This document shows, piece after piece, positions 16,825-24,998 of a stretch of 64,000 nt of DNA. The DNA comes from Ferribacterium limneticum. Its GTDB lineage: Bacteria; Pseudomonadota; Gammaproteobacteria; Burkholderiales; Rhodocyclaceae. A model generated the notes under the pieces. That model searched no databases. It was not told the origin of the DNA and worked only from the letters and a program-made list of their open reading frames with translations. The position numbers and the translations under genes are program-made. Every line of letters starts with the position of its first letter. The first letter of the stretch is position 1. Where the stretch lies: NCBI RefSeq assembly GCF_020510585.1, contig NZ_CP075190.1, forward strand, positions 1,982,001 through 2,046,000, given 5' to 3'.

Positions 16825-17787
16825 ATGAACAAACTTCAAACGAGTCTGACGGCCGTTGCATTGGCGCTATCGGTCGTTGGGACGGCGCAAGCTGCCCCTG
16901 CTATTGCTGCAGGCGATAGCACCATTTTCTTCAACAATTTTGAGAATCTCTATCGTTCAACCGCCGCATGTGCAGCTGGTGGTTGCTTGGCAGCCGATGC
17001 TGGAGATCCGACTGGGTACCAACGAATTGATCCCACCATTGCGAACAACGTGGCGGTTGGTGATATTTTTGCAGGTGTCTTGAATATTCAAAATATTACC
17101 TCTGTAGTTTCCGGTAGCGATACGTACAACAGCGTGCCCGGTGATCGTTTTACGGGTTATTTTGCGCAACAGATTATGGCGATCGATTTGCCTAGTTTGG
17201 GACATGCCACTGCACACCTAACGCTTGGAACAGTGGCGGCAGACCCGTTTGGCATTCTGGGTGCCGGCGAAATGTTCCGCCTCTATTCAAATATGGCAGG
17301 TTTTAGCTCTGGTGGCACGCTTGCAAGTAGCATCGCTTCAGCAACGACTGGTGGTACTTTCTGGGGCAGCTTGGGCTTGGGAACAGAGGGCTACGCCTAT
17401 ACGCATACCGATCTGACGCAGACCGTTGGGTCCTCGAATACTGAGGCGTTTTTTGCACTGGACCTAATCCTTGCCGGAGCAGGGTACACGGGGGGGGCAT
17501 TGAACAAGCTCAACGACTTTAATGAGGACGAAGTCGGCGGGTTGAAGAGTTCGCCACTAAACCAAGTCTGTAGCGCAGCCGATTTGGTGAACCCGGCTCT
17601 TTCTTGTACCGACTTTGTCGGAACAAGCGAGATTGAAGGTAACAGTGCATTTGGCGCTAATTCACCGTGGATGTTTGCCAGTAATGACCCACTTGATCTG
17701 AACAGAATTCCGGAACCTGGTACGCTGGCTCTTGTTGGTCTTTCCTTGGCTGGTCTTGGTGCTCTGCGCCGTCGCCGGGTTTACTAA
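16825..17787 (+). CDS. PEP-CTERM sorting domain-containing exported protein
   Basis: 320 residues: Sec signal peptide (about 1-23, ending TAQAA), a secreted body of unknown fold with few charged residues and two Cys clusters (AACAAGGC early, CSAADLVNPALSC late), and a C-terminal sorting signal NRIPEPGTLALVGL followed by a hydrophobic stretch and RRRR near the end. Exosortase A (1-633) should cleave at this signal and attach the protein to the surface matrix, as for floc-forming PEP-CTERM proteins. A ribosome site AGGAG precedes the start. A sigma-54 promoter lies upstream and a strong terminator downstream, so it is probably monocistronic. Confidence 0.93.
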   Translation: MNKLQTSLTAVALALSVVGTAQAAPAIAAGDSTIFFNNFENLYRSTAACAAGGCLAADAGDPTGYQRIDPTIANNVAVGDIFAGVLNIQNITSVVSGSDTYNSVPGDRFTGYFAQQIMAIDLPSLGHATAHLTLGTVAADPFGILGAGEMFRLYSNMAGFSSGGTLASSIASATTGGTFWGSLGLGTEGYAYTHTDLTQTVGSSNTEAFFALDLILAGAGYTGGALNKLNDFNEDEVGGLKSSPLNQVCSAADLVNPALSCTDFVGTSEIEGNSAFGANSPWMFASNDPLDLNRIPEPGTLALVGLSLAGLGALRRRRVY

Positions 17788-17802
17788 TACGCTCTGTTGT
17801 TC

Positions 17803-17837
17803 AAAAAAAGCCCGGCGCAATCCGCCGGGCTTTTTTT
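17803..17837 (+). terminator. Rho-independent terminator after the PEP-CTERM gene
   Basis: An A7 run, stem GCCCGGCG / CGCCGGGC with a 5-base loop, and a T7 run. The A and T runs make it symmetrical, so it could act in both directions. Confidence 0.92.
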
Positions 17838-17996
17838 GCTTGTAATATCTAACTTTTCTCGATCTGCAAACTTCATCTCAGAAACTCACAACTCTCTCTT
17901 TCGTTGTGTTCTCCTCTAGAGCGAACCGATCGATCTTGGCGAGCATCGATCATTGCTTCCCCGTTTTTCAGTTCTATTTTTTGAACGAGGTTCATC

Positions 17997-18851
17997 ATGA
18001 AGGTGGTTTTGATTACCTTAACTGCCACCTTCGCCATTCAGTTGGGGTATTTTCTGTGGAAAATTGCGGCCGATTCGTTGCCTCGAATTGGTGAAGCCGG
18101 AATCGGAAAGATTATTCGGGGATTTCTCTTTAGTTGGCAGTGGATGCTCGGCTTGGTAGCCACCATCGTCGGATGGCTTTTTTTTATCAAGGCAACCGAT
18201 CTTGGCGACGTCAGTCTTGTCCAGCCGCTCATGTCGATCGGAGACCTGTTTTTGGTTCTCCTAGTTGTCGTTTTCCTCCATGAACGCCTGACGAAGGTTG
18301 AGTGGATTGGCCTTGCTCTCACAGTTGTAGGCGCTATGTGTATTGCATCTGAGGCTGAACTGATTGAGCCGGTGAGCATCGACTGGTTTCGGCTTGCTTT
18401 ATTCCTTGTGCTAATCACAGTCTGCTTGTTTGGCCTTCTGCTTCGAACAAAACATGCTCGTCGCCCGGAAATTCTGTTAGCAATCTCCGTTGGAATTGGC
18501 TTCGGTGCTGGCGCAGTCCTAACAAAACTGATGACTGCTTACATTGCGTTGAATGGACAAGAACTGGAGTCAATGGCGCTTCTATTTAATCCAATACTTC
18601 CATTCATGGTCGCAGCCAATGTTGCCGGCCTTGCACTGCTTCAGGTTGCATTCCAACGTGGCCGGGCTGCTGTGATCATTCCTGTGCAATTATCAGTGGT
18701 CAACGCTCTGGCAGTCGTCGCTGGGGCACTTGTTTTTCTTGAGACTATATCGGCATTACGGTTGAGCGGGATTGGGTTCATCGTGGTTGGCACATTTTTT
18801 TTACACCGAACGGGGGAAGCGAACCCGGTCCACAAAAAGAGCCTCCCGTAA
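17997..18851 (+). CDS. EamA/DMT-family membrane transporter
   Basis: 284 residues with about nine to ten hydrophobic segments and two EamA-like halves; the stretch KATDLGDVSLVQPLMSIGDL ends the first half and FQRGRAAVIIPVQLSVVNAL belongs to the second. Such proteins move small metabolites, amino acids or lipid-linked sugars across the inner membrane; some relatives flip lipid carriers. The start has GAGG upstream. It lies between the PEP-CTERM gene and the convergent barrel gene, so a link to the envelope system is plausible but unproven. Confidence 0.8.
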   Translation: MKVVLITLTATFAIQLGYFLWKIAADSLPRIGEAGIGKIIRGFLFSWQWMLGLVATIVGWLFFIKATDLGDVSLVQPLMSIGDLFLVLLVVVFLHERLTKVEWIGLALTVVGAMCIASEAELIEPVSIDWFRLALFLVLITVCLFGLLLRTKHARRPEILLAISVGIGFGAGAVLTKLMTAYIALNGQELESMALLFNPILPFMVAANVAGLALLQVAFQRGRAAVIIPVQLSVVNALAVVAGALVFLETISALRLSGIGFIVVGTFFLHRTGEANPVHKKSLP

Positions 18852-18880
18852 TTACCATCTTCATTCTGAATGGCTTTTTC

Positions 18881-20227
18881 TCAGAAACTGTAGCGTAGTT
18901 CTGAATAAGCCCGATCTTTGTTGTTGTATTGACCGAACAAACCTGTTGGCGGCCCTTTGAATACATCGGCTCCCACTATCAGGCGCCAGTTGCGTTCGAA
19001 GTTCCAGGATAGTTTGGGACGGAACAGCCAGTCGGTGCGGTTCAGGCTGGAAATGAAGATCGCTTGGGCTTCCCAGTTATTGAAGAGCTTGGTGTTGAGT
19101 AGAAGGCTGTAGCCGTTCTCGCTTTTGTCGAAGTTAATCTCTGGTTGGTAGTTGAAGTATTGCCGCTGAAAATACTGGACGTTAAATCGAGTTTCAGCTG
19201 GAAGTGTAAAGTCGAGACCGACCGCCCAATCCAGTGTATTTTGGCGAACAACACCATTGGCATCTGAAAAGTTATAACTGGTGAAGCTGCGACCTTGCGT
19301 ATAGACCCCCTCTGCTTTGAGAACGACTTCGCCTAAATCCTTGGAAACGGTGCTGCCATACTGATGGATTCGGTCGTGACGTGCTTGATATACGACTGTT
19401 GGGCCATCAAATTGACGGTAGAAAGTTGGGTTGATATCAGTGCTACGGTAATAGAAACCCGAAATATCCCAACCGTTTTTCAGAGTCGAAAGGCGTAGGC
19501 CATAATTCATGTTGTCGGCATCTCGTTCAGGCCTTTTCTCAGGCAGATAGTGAACGTTGTAGCCGCTTGGTACAGGTTGGTAGGGATAGAATTCGGCGCC
19601 CGGTTTTCCGATATTGTCGTAGCTGGCTATCGGAACCCACAACAATTCAGCATGGAAGTCATTGGCAAAGTATTCTGCACGTGCCGCCCATTGTGGAATT
19701 CGCATCTGGTCGAATTCCGGGAGGATGAACTCCCGGAGGTCGCGGGCAGAAACTACGTCGGCAAAGAAGAGACCGATCATTTCCCCCCAGACTACGTGTT
19801 GCTTGCCAAAGCGGAAGTCCCAGTTGCCGTTGCTGTAGTCGAGATAGTTCTCACGCAGTTCGAGGTTGTACCGCTGATTCTTCTCGACATCGCTGGGATA
19901 GAAATCGTTAATGCTGTAGGCAAAGTCGTAGTCGACGCGGGCGCCCAGTTTCCATTTCAGTCCATCGCCTAATTTGCCGGCGCTACCTAGTTCAGCGCGG
20001 GTGCGAAGTTTAGACCAGTGATCCGGATTTCCGGTCGTGCGCGCAGCTTCAAACTGGAGAAAACCTTTGATACTTGGCGTTGTGTCGCGTGGTGGAGCGG
20101 ATGCCATGGGCAAGTCGTCACCAAATAGCGCATCGCGGCTTAACATGTCGTCGGAGGCGTTCGCGCCTATTGCCAGACAGCTGGCGGCAACGATGGTCAG
20201 GCGGTGGGCAGTTTTCAGGATGATCAC
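18881..20227 (-). CDS. Predicted outer-membrane beta-barrel protein (DUF1302-like)
   Basis: 448 residues with a signal peptide ending at about residue 24 (IGANA/SDD), then long amphipathic strands and a final YSELRYSF, the C-terminal aromatic needed for barrel insertion. The stretch FRFGKQHVVWGEMIGLFFAD resembles the DUF1302-type barrels that accompany envelope lipid transporters. It ends a two-gene unit with the LolD-like ATPase 28 bases upstream, so it may be the outer-membrane exit of that transporter. The family assignment is by resemblance only; the barrel nature is clear. Confidence 0.7.
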   Translation of the reverse strand: MIILKTAHRLTIVAASCLAIGANASDDMLSRDALFGDDLPMASAPPRDTTPSIKGFLQFEAARTTGNPDHWSKLRTRAELGSAGKLGDGLKWKLGARVDYDFAYSINDFYPSDVEKNQRYNLELRENYLDYSNGNWDFRFGKQHVVWGEMIGLFFADVVSARDLREFILPEFDQMRIPQWAARAEYFANDFHAELLWVPIASYDNIGKPGAEFYPYQPVPSGYNVHYLPEKRPERDADNMNYGLRLSTLKNGWDISGFYYRSTDINPTFYRQFDGPTVVYQARHDRIHQYGSTVSKDLGEVVLKAEGVYTQGRSFTSYNFSDANGVVRQNTLDWAVGLDFTLPAETRFNVQYFQRQYFNYQPEINFDKSENGYSLLLNTKLFNNWEAQAIFISSLNRTDWLFRPKLSWNFERNWRLIVGADVFKGPPTGLFGQYNNKDRAYSELRYSF

Positions 20228-20255
20228 GGGTAGTTCCTGTTTTTCGGAGGGCTAT

Positions 20256-21005
20256 TTATTCATCTTCGGATTCGGGAAGTGCACGCACGCGGGCCAAGCT
20301 CCAAGTCTTGTCGCTTTCATTGCGCACACCAAAAGCGGTGATGCAGCCATCTTCCATCTGGACCAGTCGGTCGGCGCGATCAATGACCTTCTGGTCGTGC
20401 GTGGAGAATATGAAGGTGGTTTTCAGGTGGCGGTTGATCTTCTTCATCAGGCTGAGGATTTCACGGCCGGTTGCCTTGTCGAGGTTGGCGGTTGGCTCAT
20501 CGGCCAAGACAATGCTGGGCTTTATGGCTAAGGCGCGGGCAATGGCGACACGTTGGCGTTGGCCGCCGCTCAACTGGTTGGGGCGGTGTTTGGCGAATTG
20601 GCTGAGTCCGACAATGTCCAGAAAGTAGTCGACCCGCATCTTGCGTTCTTCTGCAGAAACATCGGTGCGGCGCAGCAAGGGGTATTCCACGTTTTCAGCG
20701 GCCGAAAGTACCGGGAGCAGATTGAAAGTCTGGAAGATGAAGCCGATCGACCGTGAGCGGAGGTCAGCCAGTTCGTTCGCAGACTTTTCCGAGACGTCTT
20801 CTTCGTTGATGAATATCTTGCCGCGAGTTGGTTGGTCGATGCAGCCAATCAGGTTGAGCAGGGTAGTCTTGCCGCTGCCGGATGGGCCGGAGATGGCGAG
20901 AAAGACGCCTGCATCAATGGACCATGTAATATCATTCAAGGCGTGGACGGTCTGTTCACCGAGCTGGTAGTCCTTGAAAACATGTTCGATTCGGACAACG
21001 CTCAT
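20256..21005 (-). CDS. LolD/MacB-type ABC transporter ATP-binding protein
   Basis: 249 residues with all ABC motifs: Walker A GPSGSGKTT, signature LSGGQRQRVAIARAL, Walker B VLADEPTANLDKAT and switch STHD. It is of the LolD/MacB subgroup, which powers FtsX-type permeases. No permease is adjacent; the two unpaired permeases at 10883-13341 are the natural partners. A divergent LolA-like gene starts 54 bases away, and a barrel gene follows downstream. The C-terminal tail (ALPESEDE) is acidic. Confidence 0.9.
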   Translation of the reverse strand: MSVVRIEHVFKDYQLGEQTVHALNDITWSIDAGVFLAISGPSGSGKTTLLNLIGCIDQPTRGKIFINEEDVSEKSANELADLRSRSIGFIFQTFNLLPVLSAAENVEYPLLRRTDVSAEERKMRVDYFLDIVGLSQFAKHRPNQLSGGQRQRVAIARALAIKPSIVLADEPTANLDKATGREILSLMKKINRHLKTTFIFSTHDQKVIDRADRLVQMEDGCITAFGVRNESDKTWSLARVRALPESEDE

Positions 21006-21059
21006 GGTAGGTTGCTACCGTCAGTATTTAGATCATCAGGGTCGTGCGGGAGAGTATTC

Positions 21060-21854
21060 ATGATAGGTAATGACTGCATTCGGAATGGCAGATTGTGCAT
21101 TGCTCTGACGTCCTGCATTTTTCTCTTGTTCCAGTCGCTGACTGTTGCAGCGCAAGGATCAACTGATGCGCCGACCGATGATGCTATTGCCCGCAGTATA
21201 GTTGAAAAGGCGGACAGGGTTCGCTTTCCGAGCGATGGCTTTCAAGTTGACATTGTAATAAATTCCGTTCGGCCGGATAAAGAGGCTGACACTCGAACAT
21301 ATCGTGTTCTTTCAAAGGGAAATGAAAACACCGTTGTCATGGTAACTGAGCCGGCTTCTGAGCGTGGTCAGATTATTCTGATGAAGGGGCGTGATTTGTG
21401 GGTTTTCATGCCGGAGGTGTCGCAACCTGTGCGGATATCACTGGCACAGCGCCTAACTGGACAGGTCGCAAATGGTGACTTGGCGCGAGCCAACTTTTCT
21501 GGCGACTACAATCCGAAAGTTATCGGAAATGAGAGGGTCGGGAAAGACGCATATCACATTCTCGAGTTGACGGCAGTTGATCGTAGCGTGACCTATCAAC
21601 GCGTTGTTTATTGGGTCAACGAGAAATCGGGTTGGCCCCTGAAGGCCGAGTTCTATTCTCTGTCCAATCGCCTGATGAAGAAATGCAGCTACGAGAATTT
21701 CCAGACATTGGCCGGGCGGATTCGCCCAACCAGGCTGGTAATGGAGGACGCATTGCGCGATGGCGAGAAATCCGTTCTGGACTATTCGAACATGAAGCTG
21801 CGGGATTTGCCGGACAAGATATTTACCAAGGAATACCTGAAGAAGCTGGATTAA
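21060..21854 (+). CDS. Outer-membrane lipoprotein-sorting (LolA-like) periplasmic protein
   Basis: 264 residues with a signal peptide (hydrophobic stretch about 11-30, ending VAAQG) and the LolA-like fold seen in 'outer membrane lipoprotein-sorting protein' families: the segments RTYRVLSKGNENTVVM, GRDLWVFMPEVSQPVRI and YWVNEKSGWPLKAEFYS are typical. It would carry a lipid or lipoprotein across the periplasm for the LolD/FtsX transporter. The start at 21060 has GGAGAG upstream; the longer open frame reads into the ATPase gene. It is divergent from the ATPase. Confidence 0.82.
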   Translation: MIGNDCIRNGRLCIALTSCIFLLFQSLTVAAQGSTDAPTDDAIARSIVEKADRVRFPSDGFQVDIVINSVRPDKEADTRTYRVLSKGNENTVVMVTEPASERGQIILMKGRDLWVFMPEVSQPVRISLAQRLTGQVANGDLARANFSGDYNPKVIGNERVGKDAYHILELTAVDRSVTYQRVVYWVNEKSGWPLKAEFYSLSNRLMKKCSYENFQTLAGRIRPTRLVMEDALRDGEKSVLDYSNMKLRDLPDKIFTKEYLKKLD

Positions 21855-21907
21855 TTTATGGATTTTCCAGCAGGCTGATCGTCTGTTTCGAAGACCCCTG
21901 CGGCTGC

Positions 21908-22279
21908 TTAGTCGAAAAGCAATGCGGCTGCGACCTTGCGACCTTCGGCAGCAAGTATATTATAGGTGCGGCAGGCAGCTTTCAGGTCCATGATTTCCAA
22001 GCCAATTCCGGCCGGGGCAAAGGGGCGGAGCAGGGCACCGGGTGGGAAGCGCAGGCTTCTGCCGGTGCCGAGCAGGATGATTTCGGTACCTAAACCAAGC
22101 AGAATTTGCATGTCCGCTTCACTCAAAGAGTTGACGGTCGCGGTGGTCCAGGCGGGAATGACCGACTCGGGTAGCAGAATCAGGTTTTTCTCGTGTTTTT
22201 CGTGGTTGACCGCAGCATAGTCGTCGCCATAGGCGGTGAATAAATTAAGTCCTGCGGTATTCGAGATGTGTAGTTTCAC
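21908..22279 (-). CDS. Mth938-like domain protein
   Basis: 123-residue protein of the Mth938/DUF498 family with no known enzyme function; relatives sit near respiratory or secretion genes. It starts at a GTG giving VKLHISNTAGLNLF; family features are the ILLPESVI and TEIILLGTGRSLRFPP stretches. The longer open frame upstream overlaps the divergent aminotransferase and is not used. It ends 53 bases from the convergent LolA-like gene. Confidence 0.82.
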   Translation of the reverse strand: MKLHISNTAGLNLFTAYGDDYAAVNHEKHEKNLILLPESVIPAWTTATVNSLSEADMQILLGLGTEIILLGTGRSLRFPPGALLRPFAPAGIGLEIMDLKAACRTYNILAAEGRKVAAALLFD

Positions 22280-22387
22280 TGCGCGATCATTCCGAAAAGC
22301 CCGCCAAAATTGCGGTGCACCATACGATAAAGTAGGATTATACCTTTGGCCCTCGCGGGCCATACGCCGCCAAGCCGGAAGATTCCA

Positions 22388-23626
22388 ATGAAACACGTCA
22401 AGAAGTCCGCCAAACTCGCCAACGTCTGCTATGACATCCGCGGCCCCGTGCTGCAAAAAGCCAAGCAGATGGAGGAGGAAGGCCACAAGATCATCAAGCT
22501 GAACATCGGCAACCTGGCCGCGTTCGGTTTTGATTCGCCAGAAGAAATTCAGCAGGACATGATCCGCAATCTGCCCAATGCGGCGGGCTATACGGATTCG
22601 AAGGGCATCTTCGCGGCACGTAAGGCGATCATGCACTACACCCAGCAGAAGGGCATCAAGGGCGTGACGCTAGACGATATCTACGTCGGCAATGGCGTGT
22701 CCGAACTGATCGTGATGGCGATGAATGCCTTGCTCGATGCGGGTGATGAGGTGCTGGTGCCAGCTCCGGACTATCCGTTGTGGACGGCGGCGATCAGCCT
22801 TTCAGGCGGTACGCCGAAGCACTACCTGTGCGACGAGAGCAAGGGCTGGTTGCCGGACCTTGATGACATTCGCAGCAAGATCAACGCCCATACCAAGGCG
22901 ATTGTCATCATCAACCCGAATAACCCGACCGGCGCGCTTTATCCGGACGATCTGCTGCACGAAATCATCGATATTGCCCGCCAGCATCACCTGACGATCT
23001 ATGCTGATGAGGTCTATGACAAGGTGCTGTACGACGCTGAAAAGCACACCTCGATCGCTTCGCTGGCTGAAGATGTCCTGATGATCACGTTCAATGGCTT
23101 GTCGAAAAACTATCGTTCATGCGGATACCGTGCCGGCTGGATGGTGGTTTCAGGCGACAAGCGCCACGCCAAGGATTACATCGAAGGGCTCGACATGTTG
23201 GCCTCGATGCGCTTGTGCGCCAACGCGCCGGGCCAACATGGCATCCAGACGGCGCTGGGTGGCTATCAGAGCATTGACGACCTGGTCAGGGATGGCGGTC
23301 GCCTGCGTCGCCAGCGCGACATTGCACATGAACTGATAACAGCAATTCCCGGCGTTAGCTGCGTCAAGCCAAAGGCAGCGCTGTACATGTTCCCGAAGCT
23401 TGATCCTGCGGTTTATCCGATCAAGAACGACCAGCAATTCATCTCTGAACTGCTCCAGGAAGAAAAAGTGCTGCTCGTCCAGGGTACGGGCTTCAACTGG
23501 CCTCATCCGGATCACTTCCGCCTTGTGTTTCTGCCACATGAAGATGATTTGCGGGAGGCCATCGCTCGTATTGCTCGCTTCCTGGAAAACTATCGCAAGC
23601 GTCACAACACCAACCAAACCAAGTAA
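22388..23626 (+). CDS. alaA: Pyridoxal-phosphate aminotransferase, alanine transaminase type
   Basis: 412-residue class I aminotransferase that transfers the amino group between glutamate/pyruvate and alanine/2-oxoglutarate. The PLP lysine is in FNGLSKNYRSCGYRAGWM, which closely resembles the AlaA (YfbQ) subgroup; INPNNPTGALY and YADEVYDKVLY are the other cofactor motifs. The ATG at 22388 follows GGAAG; an earlier in-frame start reads non-conserved sequence. It is directly followed (9 bases) by homoserine dehydrogenase, the usual arrangement in this group. Confidence 0.9.
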   Translation: MKHVKKSAKLANVCYDIRGPVLQKAKQMEEEGHKIIKLNIGNLAAFGFDSPEEIQQDMIRNLPNAAGYTDSKGIFAARKAIMHYTQQKGIKGVTLDDIYVGNGVSELIVMAMNALLDAGDEVLVPAPDYPLWTAAISLSGGTPKHYLCDESKGWLPDLDDIRSKINAHTKAIVIINPNNPTGALYPDDLLHEIIDIARQHHLTIYADEVYDKVLYDAEKHTSIASLAEDVLMITFNGLSKNYRSCGYRAGWMVVSGDKRHAKDYIEGLDMLASMRLCANAPGQHGIQTALGGYQSIDDLVRDGGRLRRQRDIAHELITAIPGVSCVKPKAALYMFPKLDPAVYPIKNDQQFISELLQEEKVLLVQGTGFNWPHPDHFRLVFLPHEDDLREAIARIARFLENYRKRHNTNQTK

Positions 23627-23635
23627 AGACTGAAA

Positions 23636-24947
23636 ATGAAACCAATCAATGTTGGCCTTATCGGCATCGGCACCGTCGGCGGTGGTACCTGGACCGTTCT
23701 GAAGCGCAACGCGGACGAAATTGCTCGTCGCGCCGGCCGGCCGATTCGCATTACTGCCGTGGCCGACAAGAATGTTGAACTGGCCAAGCAAGTTACCGGT
23801 GGCGAAGCGCGCGTGACTGACGATGCATTTTCGCTAGTCAATGATCCGGAAATCGACATCATTGTCGAACTGATTGGCGGCTATGGCGTGGCCAAGGAGG
23901 TGGTCATGCAGGCCATCGCCAATGGCAAGCATGTCGTTACCGCCAACAAGGCGCTGCTAGCTGTGCACGGCACTGAAATTTTCAGCGCAGCTCAGGACAA
24001 AGGCGTCATGGTTGCTTTCGAAGCAGCAGTTGCCGGCGGTATCCCAGTCATCAAGGCGCTGCGCGAAGGCCTCAGTGCCAACCGCATCGAATGGGCGGCC
24101 GGCATCATCAACGGCACGACCAACTTCATCCTCTCCGAAATGCGCGACAAGGGCCTGTCCTTTGACGACGTGCTCAAGGAAGCCCAGCGTCTTGGTTATG
24201 CCGAAGCCGACCCGACGTTCGATATCGAAGGTGTCGATGCCGCTCACAAGGCCACGCTGATTGCCTCAATCGCTTTCGGCATCCCGGTGCAGTTCGACAA
24301 GGCCTATGTTGAAGGTATAACCAAGCTCGAAGCCTCAGACATCAAATACGCCGAGCAACTCGGCTACCGCATCAAATTGCTCGGCATTGCCAAGCGTCGC
24401 GAAAATGGTATCGAGCTGCGCGTCCATCCGACCTTGATTCCGGCCAAGCGTCTGATTGCCAATGTCGAAGGTGCCATGAATGCCGTGCTCGTCAAGGGCG
24501 ATGCCGTGGGTGCGACGATGTACTACGGTAAGGGTGCTGGCGCCGAGCCAACCGCTTCGGCAGTCATCGCTGATTTGGTCGATGTTACACGCCTGGCGAC
24601 TGCCGATGCCGCCCATCGCGTGCCGCACCTGGCCTTCACAGCCGGATGCCATGTCCAACCTGCCGATTCTGCCGATGAGCGAGATCGAAACCGGTTATTA
24701 CCTGCGTCTGCGTGTCGAAGACAAGCCGGGCGTGCTGGCTGACGTCACACGCATCCTGGCTGATCAGGGCATCTCCATCGATGCCATGCTGCAGCGCGAA
24801 CCGGAAGAGGGTGAAGGCGAGACCGACATCATCATCCTGACCCACGTTTGCAAGGAAAGTGCTGCCGATGCGGCAATTGCCAAGATCGAAGCGCTGTCCG
24901 CCCAGAAGGGCAAGGTCAAGCGTATTCGTCTCGAAGAATTGCAGTAA
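23636..24947 (+). pseudogene. hom: Homoserine dehydrogenase with an apparent one-base frameshift
   Basis: Converts aspartate semialdehyde to homoserine. The first 334 residues contain GLIGIGTVGGGTW (NAD(P) motif) and the catalytic domain through RVPHLAF. Directly after this codon, at about 24638, one extra base (the first A of ACAG) shifts the frame. Reading on one base later gives QPDAMSNLPILPMSEIETGY and then a complete C-terminal ACT domain (VEDKPGVLADVTRILADQGI) ending RIRLEELQ. Removing the base gives a 436-residue protein, the normal length. As written, translation ends at 24742 without the ACT domain. Such an important gene suggests a sequencing error at least as much as a real mutation. 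Confidence 0.85.
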
Positions 24948-24970
24948 GCGCTACTCCACAACTGAATTTG

Positions 24971-24998
24971 AACGGGAGCTTCGAGCTCCCGTTTTTTG
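24971..24998 (+). terminator. Rho-independent terminator downstream of hom
   Basis: Stem AACGGGAGCT / AGCTCCCGTT with a TCG loop and a following T tract. It also lies at the end of the convergent TIGR03790 gene, so it may serve both. Confidence 0.9.

Noticed and set aside
24630..24650. Programmed ribosomal frameshift in hom
   Set aside because: No slippery heptamer or downstream structure is evident; a single-base insertion explains the break.
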